This document shows, piece by piece, positions 1 to 6,947 of a DNA stretch of 8,060 nucleotides; the first letter of the stretch is position 1; every line of letters begins with the position of its first letter. Origin of the DNA: Anaerolineae bacterium. GTDB lineage: Bacteria; Chloroflexota; Anaerolineae; Aggregatilineales; Phototrophicaceae. Position numbers and translations under genes: made by a program. The notes under the pieces were generated by a model that did no database searches, was not told the origin of the DNA, and was given only the letters and a program-made list of their open reading frames with translations. The stretch lies in the NCBI GenBank assembly GCA_025454675.1, contig JALONZ010000295.1, forward strand, positions 1 to 8,060, in the 5' to 3' direction.

Positions 1-1
1 G

Positions 2-616
2 CAAAAAGGTGCGGAATTGGCGGCGGCAGGATACATTGTCTATGGGTCTAGCACGATGATGGTCTATACGACAGGGCAGGGTGTTCATGGGTTTACGCTC
101 GAAAATGGCGTGGGTGAATTTTTCCTCAGTCACCCCGATATTCGCATTCCTGACCAAGCGACTTATTACAGTGTGAATCATGGCAACGAAAAATATTGGT
201 ATTCGGGCGTGCGCCGTTATGTCAAATGGTTACAAGGCATTTATGGCGAAGGTCGCACCCCGTTGCAACACCGCTATATTGGCTCACTGGTATCCGATTT
301 TCATCGCAATTTGTTGCGGGGCGGGGTGTATGTGTATCCACCCGACACCCGCGAAAAGACCACCCCATACGGAAAATTGCGCCTGATGGTGGAATTGCAA
401 GCCCTCGCGTTCATCGCAGAACAAGCAGGCGGGGCGGCATCGGACGGTGTTGGGCGCATCGCTGAAATCCAACCGCATAGCCTGCATCAACGTGCGCCGT
501 TGTTCATCGGCAATAAAGATTTGGTGGAAAAAGCCGAAGAATTTATCGCGCATGAGGACAAAGAATGGATAGAATTATATCGTCCCTATCGGGAACGCCA
601 ATTAACATTAACATGA
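2..616 (+). CDS. fbp: Fructose-1,6-bisphosphatase class I, C-terminal part (5' end outside window)
   Basis: Catalyses hydrolysis of fructose 1,6-bisphosphate to fructose 6-phosphate plus phosphate, a cytosolic, Mg-dependent step of gluconeogenesis. The frame is open from the first full codon at base 2 (QKGAELAAAGY), so the start lies upstream; about 204 residues are present of the roughly 335 usual for class I enzymes. Family signatures run in order: AAGYIVYGSSTMMVYTTGQG, then YSVNHGN, then RYIGSLVSDFHRNLLRGGVY, then GKLRLMVE, then FIAEQAGGAASDG. By analogy with characterised enzymes these carry the substrate-contacting Asn, Arg-Tyr, Tyr and Lys residues and the metal-binding Glu (in MVELQ). 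The C terminus is complete, ending in TGA at 614-616. That stop codon lies inside the left copy of a 12-bp direct repeat bounding a palindromic element. Before the insertion, the next gene (yfhO-like) would have started only 8 bases after this stop. Identification is secure. Confidence 0.95.
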   Translation, partial: QKGAELAAAGYIVYGSSTMMVYTTGQGVHGFTLENGVGEFFLSHPDIRIPDQATYYSVNHGNEKYWYSGVRRYVKWLQGIYGEGRTPLQHRYIGSLVSDFHRNLLRGGVYVYPPDTREKTTPYGKLRLMVELQALAFIAEQAGGAASDGVGRIAEIQPHSLHQRAPLFIGNKDLVEKAEEFIAHEDKEWIELYRPYRERQLTLT

Positions 617-787
617 GGTCAGTTATGGTTAAAGCTATTTGCATTTATCCCCACCCCCTAACCCCCTCCCCATTGCATGGAGAGGGGGAATTCTTGCTCC
701 CTTCCCTCATTTTATGGGGGAAGGGTTGGGGATGGGGGATGTTTTCAAGAGATTTTTCGTTATCCATAACTCACGTTAACATGAGGT
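608..787. repeat. 12-bp direct repeat (608-619 and 776-787) flanking palindromic element 1
   Basis: TTAACATGAGGT occurs at 608-619 and again, identical, at 776-787; the bases just outside differ (a/c on the left copy, g/g on the right copy). The copies exactly bracket the C/G-rich palindromic element and are most simply read as its target-site duplication. The duplicated bases contain the fbp stop codon (left copy) and most of the Shine-Dalgarno of the downstream gene (right copy). Net insertion is 168 bp. Confidence 0.75.
620..775. mobile_element. Palindromic repeat element 1 (MITE-like, non-coding)
   Basis: A 156-bp non-coding element. Ends: 621-634 (AGTTATGGTTAAAG) and 758-771 form an imperfect terminal inverted repeat, 12 of 14 matching. 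Core: an outer C-rich arm (about 647-665, ATCCCC...AACCC) pairs with a G-rich arm (about 723-740). Inside it lie two hairpins. Hairpin A is 662-672/678-688 (11 bp, one mismatch, 5-base loop). Hairpin B is 699-710/714-725 (12 bp, one G-T wobble, TTT loop). Hairpin A has exactly the same 22 stem bases as the copy in the yfhO-like gene at 1406-1432, with only the loop changed. The stretch GCTATTTGCATTTATCCCC is also recognisably similar to the left part of element 3 near 7750. It carries no transposase, so mobilisation would have to be in trans. The 12-bp flanking duplication supports a real insertion. Confidence 0.75.
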
Positions 788-789
788 GA
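625..789 (+). CDS. 54-codon mini-ORF created by the repeat insertion (doubtful gene)
   Basis: ATG at 625 follows the GAGGT copied in the left direct repeat (615-619) at 5-base spacing. It reads 54 codons through palindromic element 1 and stops with TGA at 787-789, inside the ribosome binding site of the yfhO-like gene. The peptide (MVKAICIYPHPLTPSPLHGE, then a Gly/Trp-rich tail) is dictated by the repeat sequence and has no recognisable domain. It may be translated simply because it inherited a Shine-Dalgarno, and could then keep translation flowing into the downstream start. I do not regard it as a functional protein. Confidence 0.2.
   Translation: MVKAICIYPHPLTPSPLHGEGEFLLPSLILWGKGWGWGMFSRDFSLSITHVNMR
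783..789 (+). promoter_or_regulatory. Ribosome binding site deciding the TTG start of the yfhO-like gene
   Basis: GAGGTGA lies 3 bases before TTG at 793-795, with the GAGG core 6 bases away, a strong Shine-Dalgarno at good spacing. It supports TTG as the start rather than the in-frame ATG at codon 6. Five of its seven bases (GAGGT) belong to the right copy of the 12-bp direct repeat. Confidence 0.75.
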
Positions 790-792
790 CAT

Positions 793-3510
793 TTGAAACA
801 ATTGCGGATGGTCATCCCCTTAGCGGGGTTATTGGTCTTGATATTTTTTTCGCGGTTGGCATTCACTGACCACATCCTCGCTAGAGGGGATACCTACGCT
901 TATTTTTATCCGTATTGGGCGGTGCGCGATGCCCATTTGCGGGCGGGTGAAATGCCACTCTGGACACCCGATGTCTTTATGGGCGCACCGCTACTGGCTA
1001 ATTCGCAATTGGGGACATATTACCCCCCCAATTGGCTCACGATTTATCAATCCCCACCCGATGCCATTCGCATTTCCATTTTAATACACGTCTTTTGGGC
1101 AATCATCGGCGCGATGGTGTTGGCACGTCACACATTCGGGTTATCCGCATTACCCGCGTTGGTGGCGGGTGTGGTGTTTGGGTTGGGTGGTTATATCGGC
1201 TCGCATGTGGAACAGATTAACCAATTGCAGGGGCTATCATGGATGCCGTGGCTGTTTTTATTCACCCATTTGGCGACCCAAAAACGCCGGTATTGGGTGC
1301 TATTAGGCATCGCGTGGGCATTGCAATTATTATCTGGTCACACGCAGACGGTATTCATCACAGGGGTGGGGTTGGGGATAATGGTGCTTTTTACCCCACC
1401 CCCAACCCCCTCCCCACAGGGTGGAGAGGGGGCTAAAACAGGTGATAATCTGACTTCTCCCCCTTTCTCCATGCAAGGGGGAAAGGGGGCAGGGGGGATA
1501 GGGGTATTCTTAAAGCAGAAATTTGGATTTATGCTTGGCTTAATCACAGCCGTCCTCATCGCCATTATTCTCGCCTTGCCCCAAATTATCCCTACACAGG
1601 GATTGATTTCACAATCAAATCGCGGGGGCGGATTAAATCCACAACAAGCCACCGCTTTTTCATTAGACCCGTTCATGCTGGGGCGCGGTTTGTTACCGAG
1701 TTATGATGGTCAGCCGTTTGGGGAATATGTGGCTTATATCGGCATCATCGGATTCGCATTCGCCATCATCGGCATGTTTGCATCCGATAGGCGAAAATGG
1801 GCATGGCTCGGCTTGGGGGGAATTGGTTTTTTACTGGCACTTGGCAGATTTAACCCCGCCTATTATTCCATTTTGGCAGAACTGCCCGGATTTAATTTAT
1901 TTCGTGTGCCTGCACGTTGGTTAGCTTTATTTGCGTTGGCGTGCGCGATGTTGATTGGTTTGGGTGTGCAAACGGTTATGACGAATCCGCTTATAGGGCG
2001 TAGGCGAAATATGGCGCTAGGGACATTCATCATTTTGTGTGTAGCGTTGATGATTGGCTCGCAATTCGCAGACCGCACCACCGAACCCGTGATTGGGTCG
2101 GCATTGCCCACAACCATCACATGGGTAGGGTGGGGTGTGGCACTCTTAACAAGCATAATCATGTTTGTAGGGACGGCATTTTTTCCGTCCGTGCCAATTA
2201 TATCCAAAGGGGCGCGGTTATTTGCCTTGTTCCTCATCCTTGAACTGTTTTTCGCGGGATTGCGCTTGCCTCATCAAGACCTGACCGACCCGAATGCCTA
2301 TCATGAAACGCGCTTTGCGATTAATCAACTGCGGGCGTATCAAACATCCATCCCCGCCGACCGCTTTTTATCCATCAGCGCGGTGTATTTTGACCCTGGC
2401 GACAAAGCCTCTTTGCAAGCGCGTTGGGGCAATATGGGATTATCCGAACAAGCACAAGCCTACGCCTTCACCGCCACCAAATTGAAAGAGGTGGTCGCAT
2501 CCAACTTGCCGTTGATATGGGGCATCCCCACCATAGACGGATTTGATGGTGGGGTGTTGCCAACGGCGAATTATACTGCGTTCACATCGTTATTATTGCC
2601 CGAAGGCGCATTACGCACGGTGGATGGTCGCTTGCGCGAAAATTTGGCGTTGCCTCAATGTGGCGGGGCGTGCATCCCCCCTGACCGTTGGCTGGATTTG
2701 ACCAATACGCGCTATTTGCTCACCGATAAAGTGTATGATGTGGTGCAAGACGGGGTATTTTTCGATACGCAATTCAGTTACCCGACAGGTATCATCTGGA
2801 ATGCGCCGTATGAATTTTCTGCGGATGCGGTGCAAGTGTTGTTTCAATGCGATGGTGAGTGTGATGCGCCACAAATCCGCGTGAATGATGGTGAATCGGT
2901 TATGAGTCCCGCGCAAATCATCACCCCAACCCAAACCGACTTGTATCAATTGGCGATTTATCCGTTGGAGACTGTGACCAACATATCATCCATCACCCCG
3001 CAGGGAGATACCATCATCAGCGCGATTACAGTGGTAGATACGCGCACGGGTGATTTTTTGCAAATTCATCCAGACGGGTGGAAGCGCGTGTATTCGGCGG
3101 ACATCAAAATTTATGAAAATTTGGATGTGATGCCCCGCGCCTTTATGGTCTATGATGTTTTAGCCTTTCCTGATACATGGGACGGGACAGAACAAGCCCT
3201 CTCCGCCATGCACGATGAGAATTTTGACCCGCGCACAACCATCACCCTCAATCATGATGGCGCGTTGCCTCGTTTGGATGGGGTCGGGGCTGGAAATGTG
3301 ACCATCACCCGTTACACCGATACCCAAATTGAGATGACAATCGAAACCGATAAAGCGGGGTATGTGGTGCTGACGGATGCGTATTATGCGGGCTGGTCGG
3401 CACAAGTGAACGGGTCTGATATGCCGATTTACCGCGCTGATGTCATGTTCCGCGCGGTGTATGTGAGTATGGGGATGCATACCGTGTTATTTGAATATCG
3501 CGGGTGGTAA
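793..3510 (+). CDS. YfhO-like polytopic membrane protein (GT-C type family)
   Basis: A 905-residue integral membrane protein of the YfhO family, a GT-C-like group; Bacillus YfhO is linked to glycosylation of envelope polymers, but the substrate here is unknown. Visible features: an N-terminal membrane helix (about 8-24); a conserved acidic loop RGDTYAYFYPYW with Asp33; LWTPDVFMGAPLLANSQLG; further hydrophobic segments at about 95-112, 118-140, 172-200, 242-265, 312-330, 338-352, 370-395, 405-425, 440-460 and 470-485; then a large C-terminal, presumably extracytoplasmic, domain. The C terminus has the family pattern GYVVLTDAYYAGWSAQVNG followed by RAVYV...HTVLFEYRGW. The protein ends right there, whereas many relatives continue into a final membrane helix, so the tail may be shortened. 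Residues about 201-238 (TPPPTPSPQGGEG...) are encoded by an inserted palindromic repeat and sit in a loop between two helices. The TTG start is chosen from the Shine-Dalgarno at 783-789. Probably co-transcribed with fbp. Confidence 0.85.
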   Translation: MKQLRMVIPLAGLLVLIFFSRLAFTDHILARGDTYAYFYPYWAVRDAHLRAGEMPLWTPDVFMGAPLLANSQLGTYYPPNWLTIYQSPPDAIRISILIHVFWAIIGAMVLARHTFGLSALPALVAGVVFGLGGYIGSHVEQINQLQGLSWMPWLFLFTHLATQKRRYWVLLGIAWALQLLSGHTQTVFITGVGLGIMVLFTPPPTPSPQGGEGAKTGDNLTSPPFSMQGGKGAGGIGVFLKQKFGFMLGLITAVLIAIILALPQIIPTQGLISQSNRGGGLNPQQATAFSLDPFMLGRGLLPSYDGQPFGEYVAYIGIIGFAFAIIGMFASDRRKWAWLGLGGIGFLLALGRFNPAYYSILAELPGFNLFRVPARWLALFALACAMLIGLGVQTVMTNPLIGRRRNMALGTFIILCVALMIGSQFADRTTEPVIGSALPTTITWVGWGVALLTSIIMFVGTAFFPSVPIISKGARLFALFLILELFFAGLRLPHQDLTDPNAYHETRFAINQLRAYQTSIPADRFLSISAVYFDPGDKASLQARWGNMGLSEQAQAYAFTATKLKEVVASNLPLIWGIPTIDGFDGGVLPTANYTAFTSLLLPEGALRTVDGRLRENLALPQCGGACIPPDRWLDLTNTRYLLTDKVYDVVQDGVFFDTQFSYPTGIIWNAPYEFSADAVQVLFQCDGECDAPQIRVNDGESVMSPAQIITPTQTDLYQLAIYPLETVTNISSITPQGDTIISAITVVDTRTGDFLQIHPDGWKRVYSADIKIYENLDVMPRAFMVYDVLAFPDTWDGTEQALSAMHDENFDPRTTITLNHDGALPRLDGVGAGNVTITRYTDTQIEMTIETDKAGYVVLTDAYYAGWSAQVNGSDMPIYRADVMFRAVYVSMGMHTVLFEYRGW
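1392..1506. mobile_element. Palindromic repeat element 2, in frame inside the yfhO-like gene
   Basis: About 115 bp bounded by TACCCC (1392-1397) and GGGGTA (1501-1506). Like element 1 it has C-rich and G-rich outer arms around two hairpins. Hairpin A is 1406-1416/1422-1432 with a CAGGG loop; its 22 stem bases are identical to element 1 hairpin A. Hairpin B is 1459-1470/1478-1489 (12 bp, one G-T wobble). The reading frame passes through without a stop, adding about 38 residues rich in Pro and Gly between the helix ending GLGIMVLF and the one beginning near FGFMLGLITAV. I could not find a convincing target-site duplication here, so exact ends are uncertain and flanking bases up to about 1525 may also belong to it. 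Confidence 0.7.
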
Positions 3511-3513
3511 TTG

Positions 3514-3563
3514 TAGGTGACAGGGATTTATAACCAGATTTGGAGTAAAACCGCTGTCACCTA
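3514..3563. repeat. 10-bp perfect inverted repeat between convergent genes
   Basis: TAGGTGACAG at 3514-3523 is the exact reverse complement of CTGTCACCTA at 3554-3563, with 30 bases between. It starts 3 bases after the stop of the yfhO-like gene and ends 19 bases before the 3' end of the (-) kinase gene. It could act as a bidirectional transcript end, but there is no T-run on either side and the loop is long for an intrinsic terminator. Alternatively it is a tiny mobile relic: both ends are TA, as expected of elements duplicating a TA target. Neither reading is proven. Confidence 0.5.
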
Positions 3564-3582
3564 ACCCGTTAATGAGGATAGA

Positions 3583-6500
3583 TTAGGGCTTTTCTAAGTT
3601 TTGTAGTTGTTCTCTAGCAACTGCCTCTAAATCGAATGTTGCGCCCTCATCCATCAACATATTTAACTTATCAGCAGGTAGTTGTGCTTCTAATGCTTTT
3701 AATAACTGGCTTAGAAATTGTTGTTTAATTTCGTTGTGTATGACTGGGTGCTTTTCAATTAATCCAGCCAATCTTGCCGCTTCTGTTATCTGTCCCTGGC
3801 TAAAAAGCCACCTGCTTAATGTTGTTAAAAGAGCACCAATATGAGCTAATGAACGAATCTCCAATGCAATACTGAATCCCTCGCGCAGATAACCCAGTAA
3901 ATCCGAATCACCTTGCTCAAATGCCAATACGCTTAAATCTGCGAGGCTAATAGCAATGCCTTCTTTATCACCAATTTCACGGCGTAATGCTAAACTTTGG
4001 TTTTGGTAGGAGTACGAAGCAGTATAATCACCTAAATATCGTGCTGTTGTCCCTAATCCATTTAAGGTGATGGCGACACCTGCCTTATTACCAATTTCGT
4101 GGCGTAATGCCAAACATTCTTGATGGTAATTATAGGCTTCAACATGGTTGTTCAACCCACTTGCAACGAGTGCTAGGTTATTTAAGCAGTTGGCAACCCC
4201 CGCTTTTTCGCCAATTTCGCGTCGCAACGCCAAACTTTCTTTATAGTTACCTTCAGCGATTTTCTTGTAAATAATTCTCTGCAACGGTGTAGTCTCCTCT
4301 ATTTTTAGCAACCACACCTAGACCATTTAAACTCATGCCGATACCAACTTTATCATCAATTTCACGGTAGTGCGCTAGGCTTTGTTGGAAATAGTCTTCG
4401 GAACTCGCATAATCTCCGCGACTAGATGCGATGATGCCCAAACTATTGAGGTTTTTAGCGATGCCTGCCTTGTCATTAATTTTGTGGTAAAGTTCAAGGC
4501 TTCGTTGAAAATAATCGGTGGCGGTGGCGTATTTACCTTGAATCCAGTCAATCATGCCTAAACTATTCAGGCTGGTTGCCATCTCACCTTTTACACCTAA
4601 TTGTTCAGCTAGGGCAAGTGCCGCCTGTGCATATTCTTTTGCGGGTTCGTGTAGAGAACGCAGGCGATGACTCTCGGCACGCCAATTGAGCAATGTTATG
4701 TATTGAACATCATTCTCGTTCAATAATGTTAAACCGCGCTGAATGAGTTGTTCTGCTTCTGTGTGGGTGGCGCGGATTTGAACCATCTGTTTGACTACCA
4801 ACAACATATAGTGTATTTCACGCTCGACATTACCAGCCTCGCGCCAGTGATTGTATAATAATTCATGATAGGCGCTATCATTGGGATAGGTTGTTTCAAT
4901 TGCTTTTGCAACCATGCCGTTCATCAGAGCGCGTTCAATACCATCCAGTTTATTGAGTAAGAATTCGCGCAATTTATCATGTGCAAAGCGCCAATTTTCA
5001 TCTTGAATGTCAAAAACAGATGCCTCAATACAGATATTCAGCCATGTATCGAGGTCATGGGTTTCAAGTAATGTAGCATCTGAAGCCAATAATGTTTCGA
5101 GCAGTGGACGTTTAATTTGTCGCCCAATAACAGCGGCAAGTGTGAGCAATGGTTGCCCCCATGCGGCGACACGTTCAATGCGACGTTGTAGAATACGATG
5201 TATGCTCCCCGCCATAATAGAATGCGGTAACGTCATAGACCCTACTTTGTCTAAGCGTCCAGCCACCTCTGCCAAAGCGCGTACAATCTCCACCATAAAG
5301 AAGGTATTGCCTTCAGTTTCTTTACTCAGGCGCTCAACGATAACAGGGTCTTTACCTCCTTCGCCCAACATTTCCACACTCAATTGGATAATCTCTTCGG
5401 TTGATAAACGGGGTAATATGATGGATTGCATACCGATTAATTGACTTGGCAGATATGGCGCTTCATCATTACGATAATTCCCAATTACTAACAAGGGCAG
5501 TTGGGCGATATGGGTCAGTAAATGGCGTAATACAAATAAACTGCTCTGTGCCCATTGTAAATCTTCCAATAACAAAACAACGGTCTCAGTTTGTCGTTCA
5601 AATAGGCTTAAAATTACCCCTGCTAACCGCGCTGTCCCTGCATCACCGGGCAACTCTGGCACATCTGCAATATCTCGCCCTAATAAGGTGCTGATATCTG
5701 GCACAATTGGTTTTAGGATACCCGCCTCTAAATTGGTCAAATCTACCGATAAAACCAAGCGGCGCAGAGGCTCGCGCCACACTTGATAGGGTAGCCCGCC
5801 TCCCTCTACTGCCTGTCCACGTAATACCAATACCCCCTCAACTAAGGCTTGTGTGCGTAATTCATCTAATAAGCGTGACTTTCCTACACCACTTTCGCCA
5901 CCTACTAACCACGCGCTACCTTGACGATTGATTGCATTGTCCAACGCATTTATGAGGGTTTTTAATTCTTCTTGCCGTCCTACAAATTCTGCCGCTTGGA
6001 TAAAGCTATCGCGTGAGGTGGTGGTTTCGACAGGTGGTTCTTGCCCTATGGCATAATAAAATGCCTCTATTGCCTCTGTCGCGCTGGCATATCGCTCATT
6101 TGGTGTTTTGGCAAGCAACTTGCTTAGAACAACTTTTAATGCTGGGTTTAGGTCTAAATCATCGAAGTTAACAGGCTGTTCAATAATGGTAAGTGCTAAT
6201 TCAGTAAGGCTTTGATTGAGGTTGAATGGATACAAGCCAGTCAGCAATTGGTATGCCATTACGCCAACCGCATATAAATCTGCACTTTGGCTAATCGGTT
6301 TTCCATTTAACACTTCTGGGGAAATATAGTGCAGGGTTCCTACAGGCGTATTATCACCTAACTTGTTTCGCGCCACAGCCAGTCCAAAATCTAAGACCTT
6401 GACCTGCCCATTGACTACGAGCGCATTATCTGGTTTGAGGTCGCGGTGGATAATTCCACGACGATGCAGATAGCTGAGTGCTTCTAACACTTTGACGAGC

Positions 6501-6871
6501 AAGTTTATTTTTTCAACGAGGGGTTTATCGCGTCCATAATCTAATAAATTTTGGGGGGTAGAAAGCAGTTCCATTGTATAATAAGGTTGGCGGGTACTAT
6601 CGAAGCCATAATCTAGTACACTGATGATATTAGGATGACGTAAGGAAGCTAATATCTTGAATTCTTCTGCCAATGCTACCCATAACCCACTAGATGAGCC
6701 GATTGAACCCAACGACATAAAATCTAATAATTCTGTTGGAATATTTACCCGTTTGAGAGCAACATAGGTTGCATTCAATTGGTCATAAACCCGATATACT
6801 GCCCCCATCCCACCAGAACCAAGCTCTTCATGTAAGCGATAGCGGAAAGCAATTAGAGACTGATGCGCCAT
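3583..6871 (-). pseudogene. Ser/Thr protein kinase – AAA ATPase – TPR regulator, split by a 25-bp frameshifting insertion
   Basis: Without the insertion at 4236-4260 this encodes 1,087 residues. Kinase domain (about 11-275): glycine loop LGSGGMGAVY (17-26), ATP-binding Lys40, catalytic HRDLKPDN (Asp144), DFG (Asp161), and SPE at 184-186; all key residues are present, so the kinase looks active. An ATPase module of the AAA_16/signal-transduction type follows: FVGRQEEL (296-303), Walker A GESGVGKS (325-332), Walker B VVLLLEDLQWA (432 onward). A helical middle region leads to six consecutive 40-residue TPRs (about 762-1001 of the restored protein) and a helical tail. Family members are cytoplasmic signal integrators; the substrate is unknown. 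As it stands, the first frame ends at TGA 4253-4255 after 872 residues, inside the third 40-residue TPR, and the remainder continues in another frame down to 3583. The downstream part has no start of its own (an ATG at 4315-4317 only opens an out-of-frame lead-in). An 872-residue product with kinase and ATPase intact could still be made, so loss of function may be partial. A sequencing or assembly error cannot be excluded. Confidence 0.85.
4236..4266 (-). repeat. 25-bp insertion with 6-bp direct repeats disrupting the TPR array
   Basis: On the minus strand AAGAAA occurs at 4266-4261 and again at 4241-4236, exactly 25 bases apart. Deleting one 25-base unit joins CAAGAA to AGTTTGGCG. This restores YLQESLALRREIGEK, which completes a TPR of exactly 40 residues matching its neighbours (ends SLALRREIGDK and CLALRHEIGNK). 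With the 25 bases present the frame shifts and hits TGA at 4255-4253. The 19 bases between the repeats read K-I-A-E-G-N-Y-K in the downstream frame, faintly like a TPR turn, so they may be a captured scrap of another repeat rather than foreign DNA. Confidence 0.8.
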
Positions 6872-6885
6872 GATTAATCATCTAG

Positions 6886-6900
6886 CTCCTGTCGTCAGGA
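6886..6900 (-). promoter_or_regulatory. Distant ribosome binding site of the kinase gene, in a small hairpin
   Basis: On the minus strand AGGAG (6890-6886) precedes the ATG at 6871 by 14 bases, longer than the usual 5-9. Four of its five bases are also in a 5-bp hairpin, TCCTG/CAGGA at 6887-6891 and 6896-6900 with a 4-base loop. No better in-frame start lies nearer; an ATG ten bases upstream is out of frame. Translation initiation may therefore be weak or conditional. Confidence 0.35.
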
Positions 6901-6910
6901 TAAATAAGAA

Positions 6911-6937
6911 ATTGAGTAGATTGTTAAGTTACTCAAT
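6911..6937. repeat. 8-bp inverted repeat in the gap between the 162-residue gene and the kinase gene
   Basis: ATTGAGTA (6911-6918) and TACTCAAT (6930-6937) are perfect reverse complements with an 11-base loop, inside the 76-base intergenic gap. The stem is AT-rich and not followed by a T-run, so it is a weak candidate for an attenuator or mRNA-processing hairpin. Confidence 0.3.
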
Positions 6938-6947
6938 AATATCGTAT

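Noticed and set aside
647..740. C-rich/G-rich element as an intrinsic terminator after fbp.
   Set aside because: No T-run follows the stem, and an identical hairpin occurs inside a translated gene, so it is better described as a dispersed repeat, though some effect on transcription is possible.
608..787. CRISPR-type repeat array.
   Set aside because: Only two copies of a 12-bp repeat, no regular spacers and no cas genes.
1338..1676. 112-codon minus-strand frame across the repeat in the yfhO-like gene.
   Set aside because: Antisense shadow of a well-supported gene; its Pro/Gly-rich centre is just the other strand of the palindromic element.
4253..4270. Programmed ribosomal frameshift as the reason for the split kinase gene.
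   Set aside because: A +1 shift would be needed at GAA-AAT-CGC-TGA, which lacks a recognised slippery site or stimulator, and the joined product would carry eight extra residues breaking the 40-residue TPR spacing; excision of 25 bp explains the data better.
5007..5444. 145-codon plus-strand frame opposite the kinase–ATPase gene.
   Set aside because: Antisense to a region with a coherent protein reading; Ser/Arg-rich low-information sequence and no ribosome binding site.
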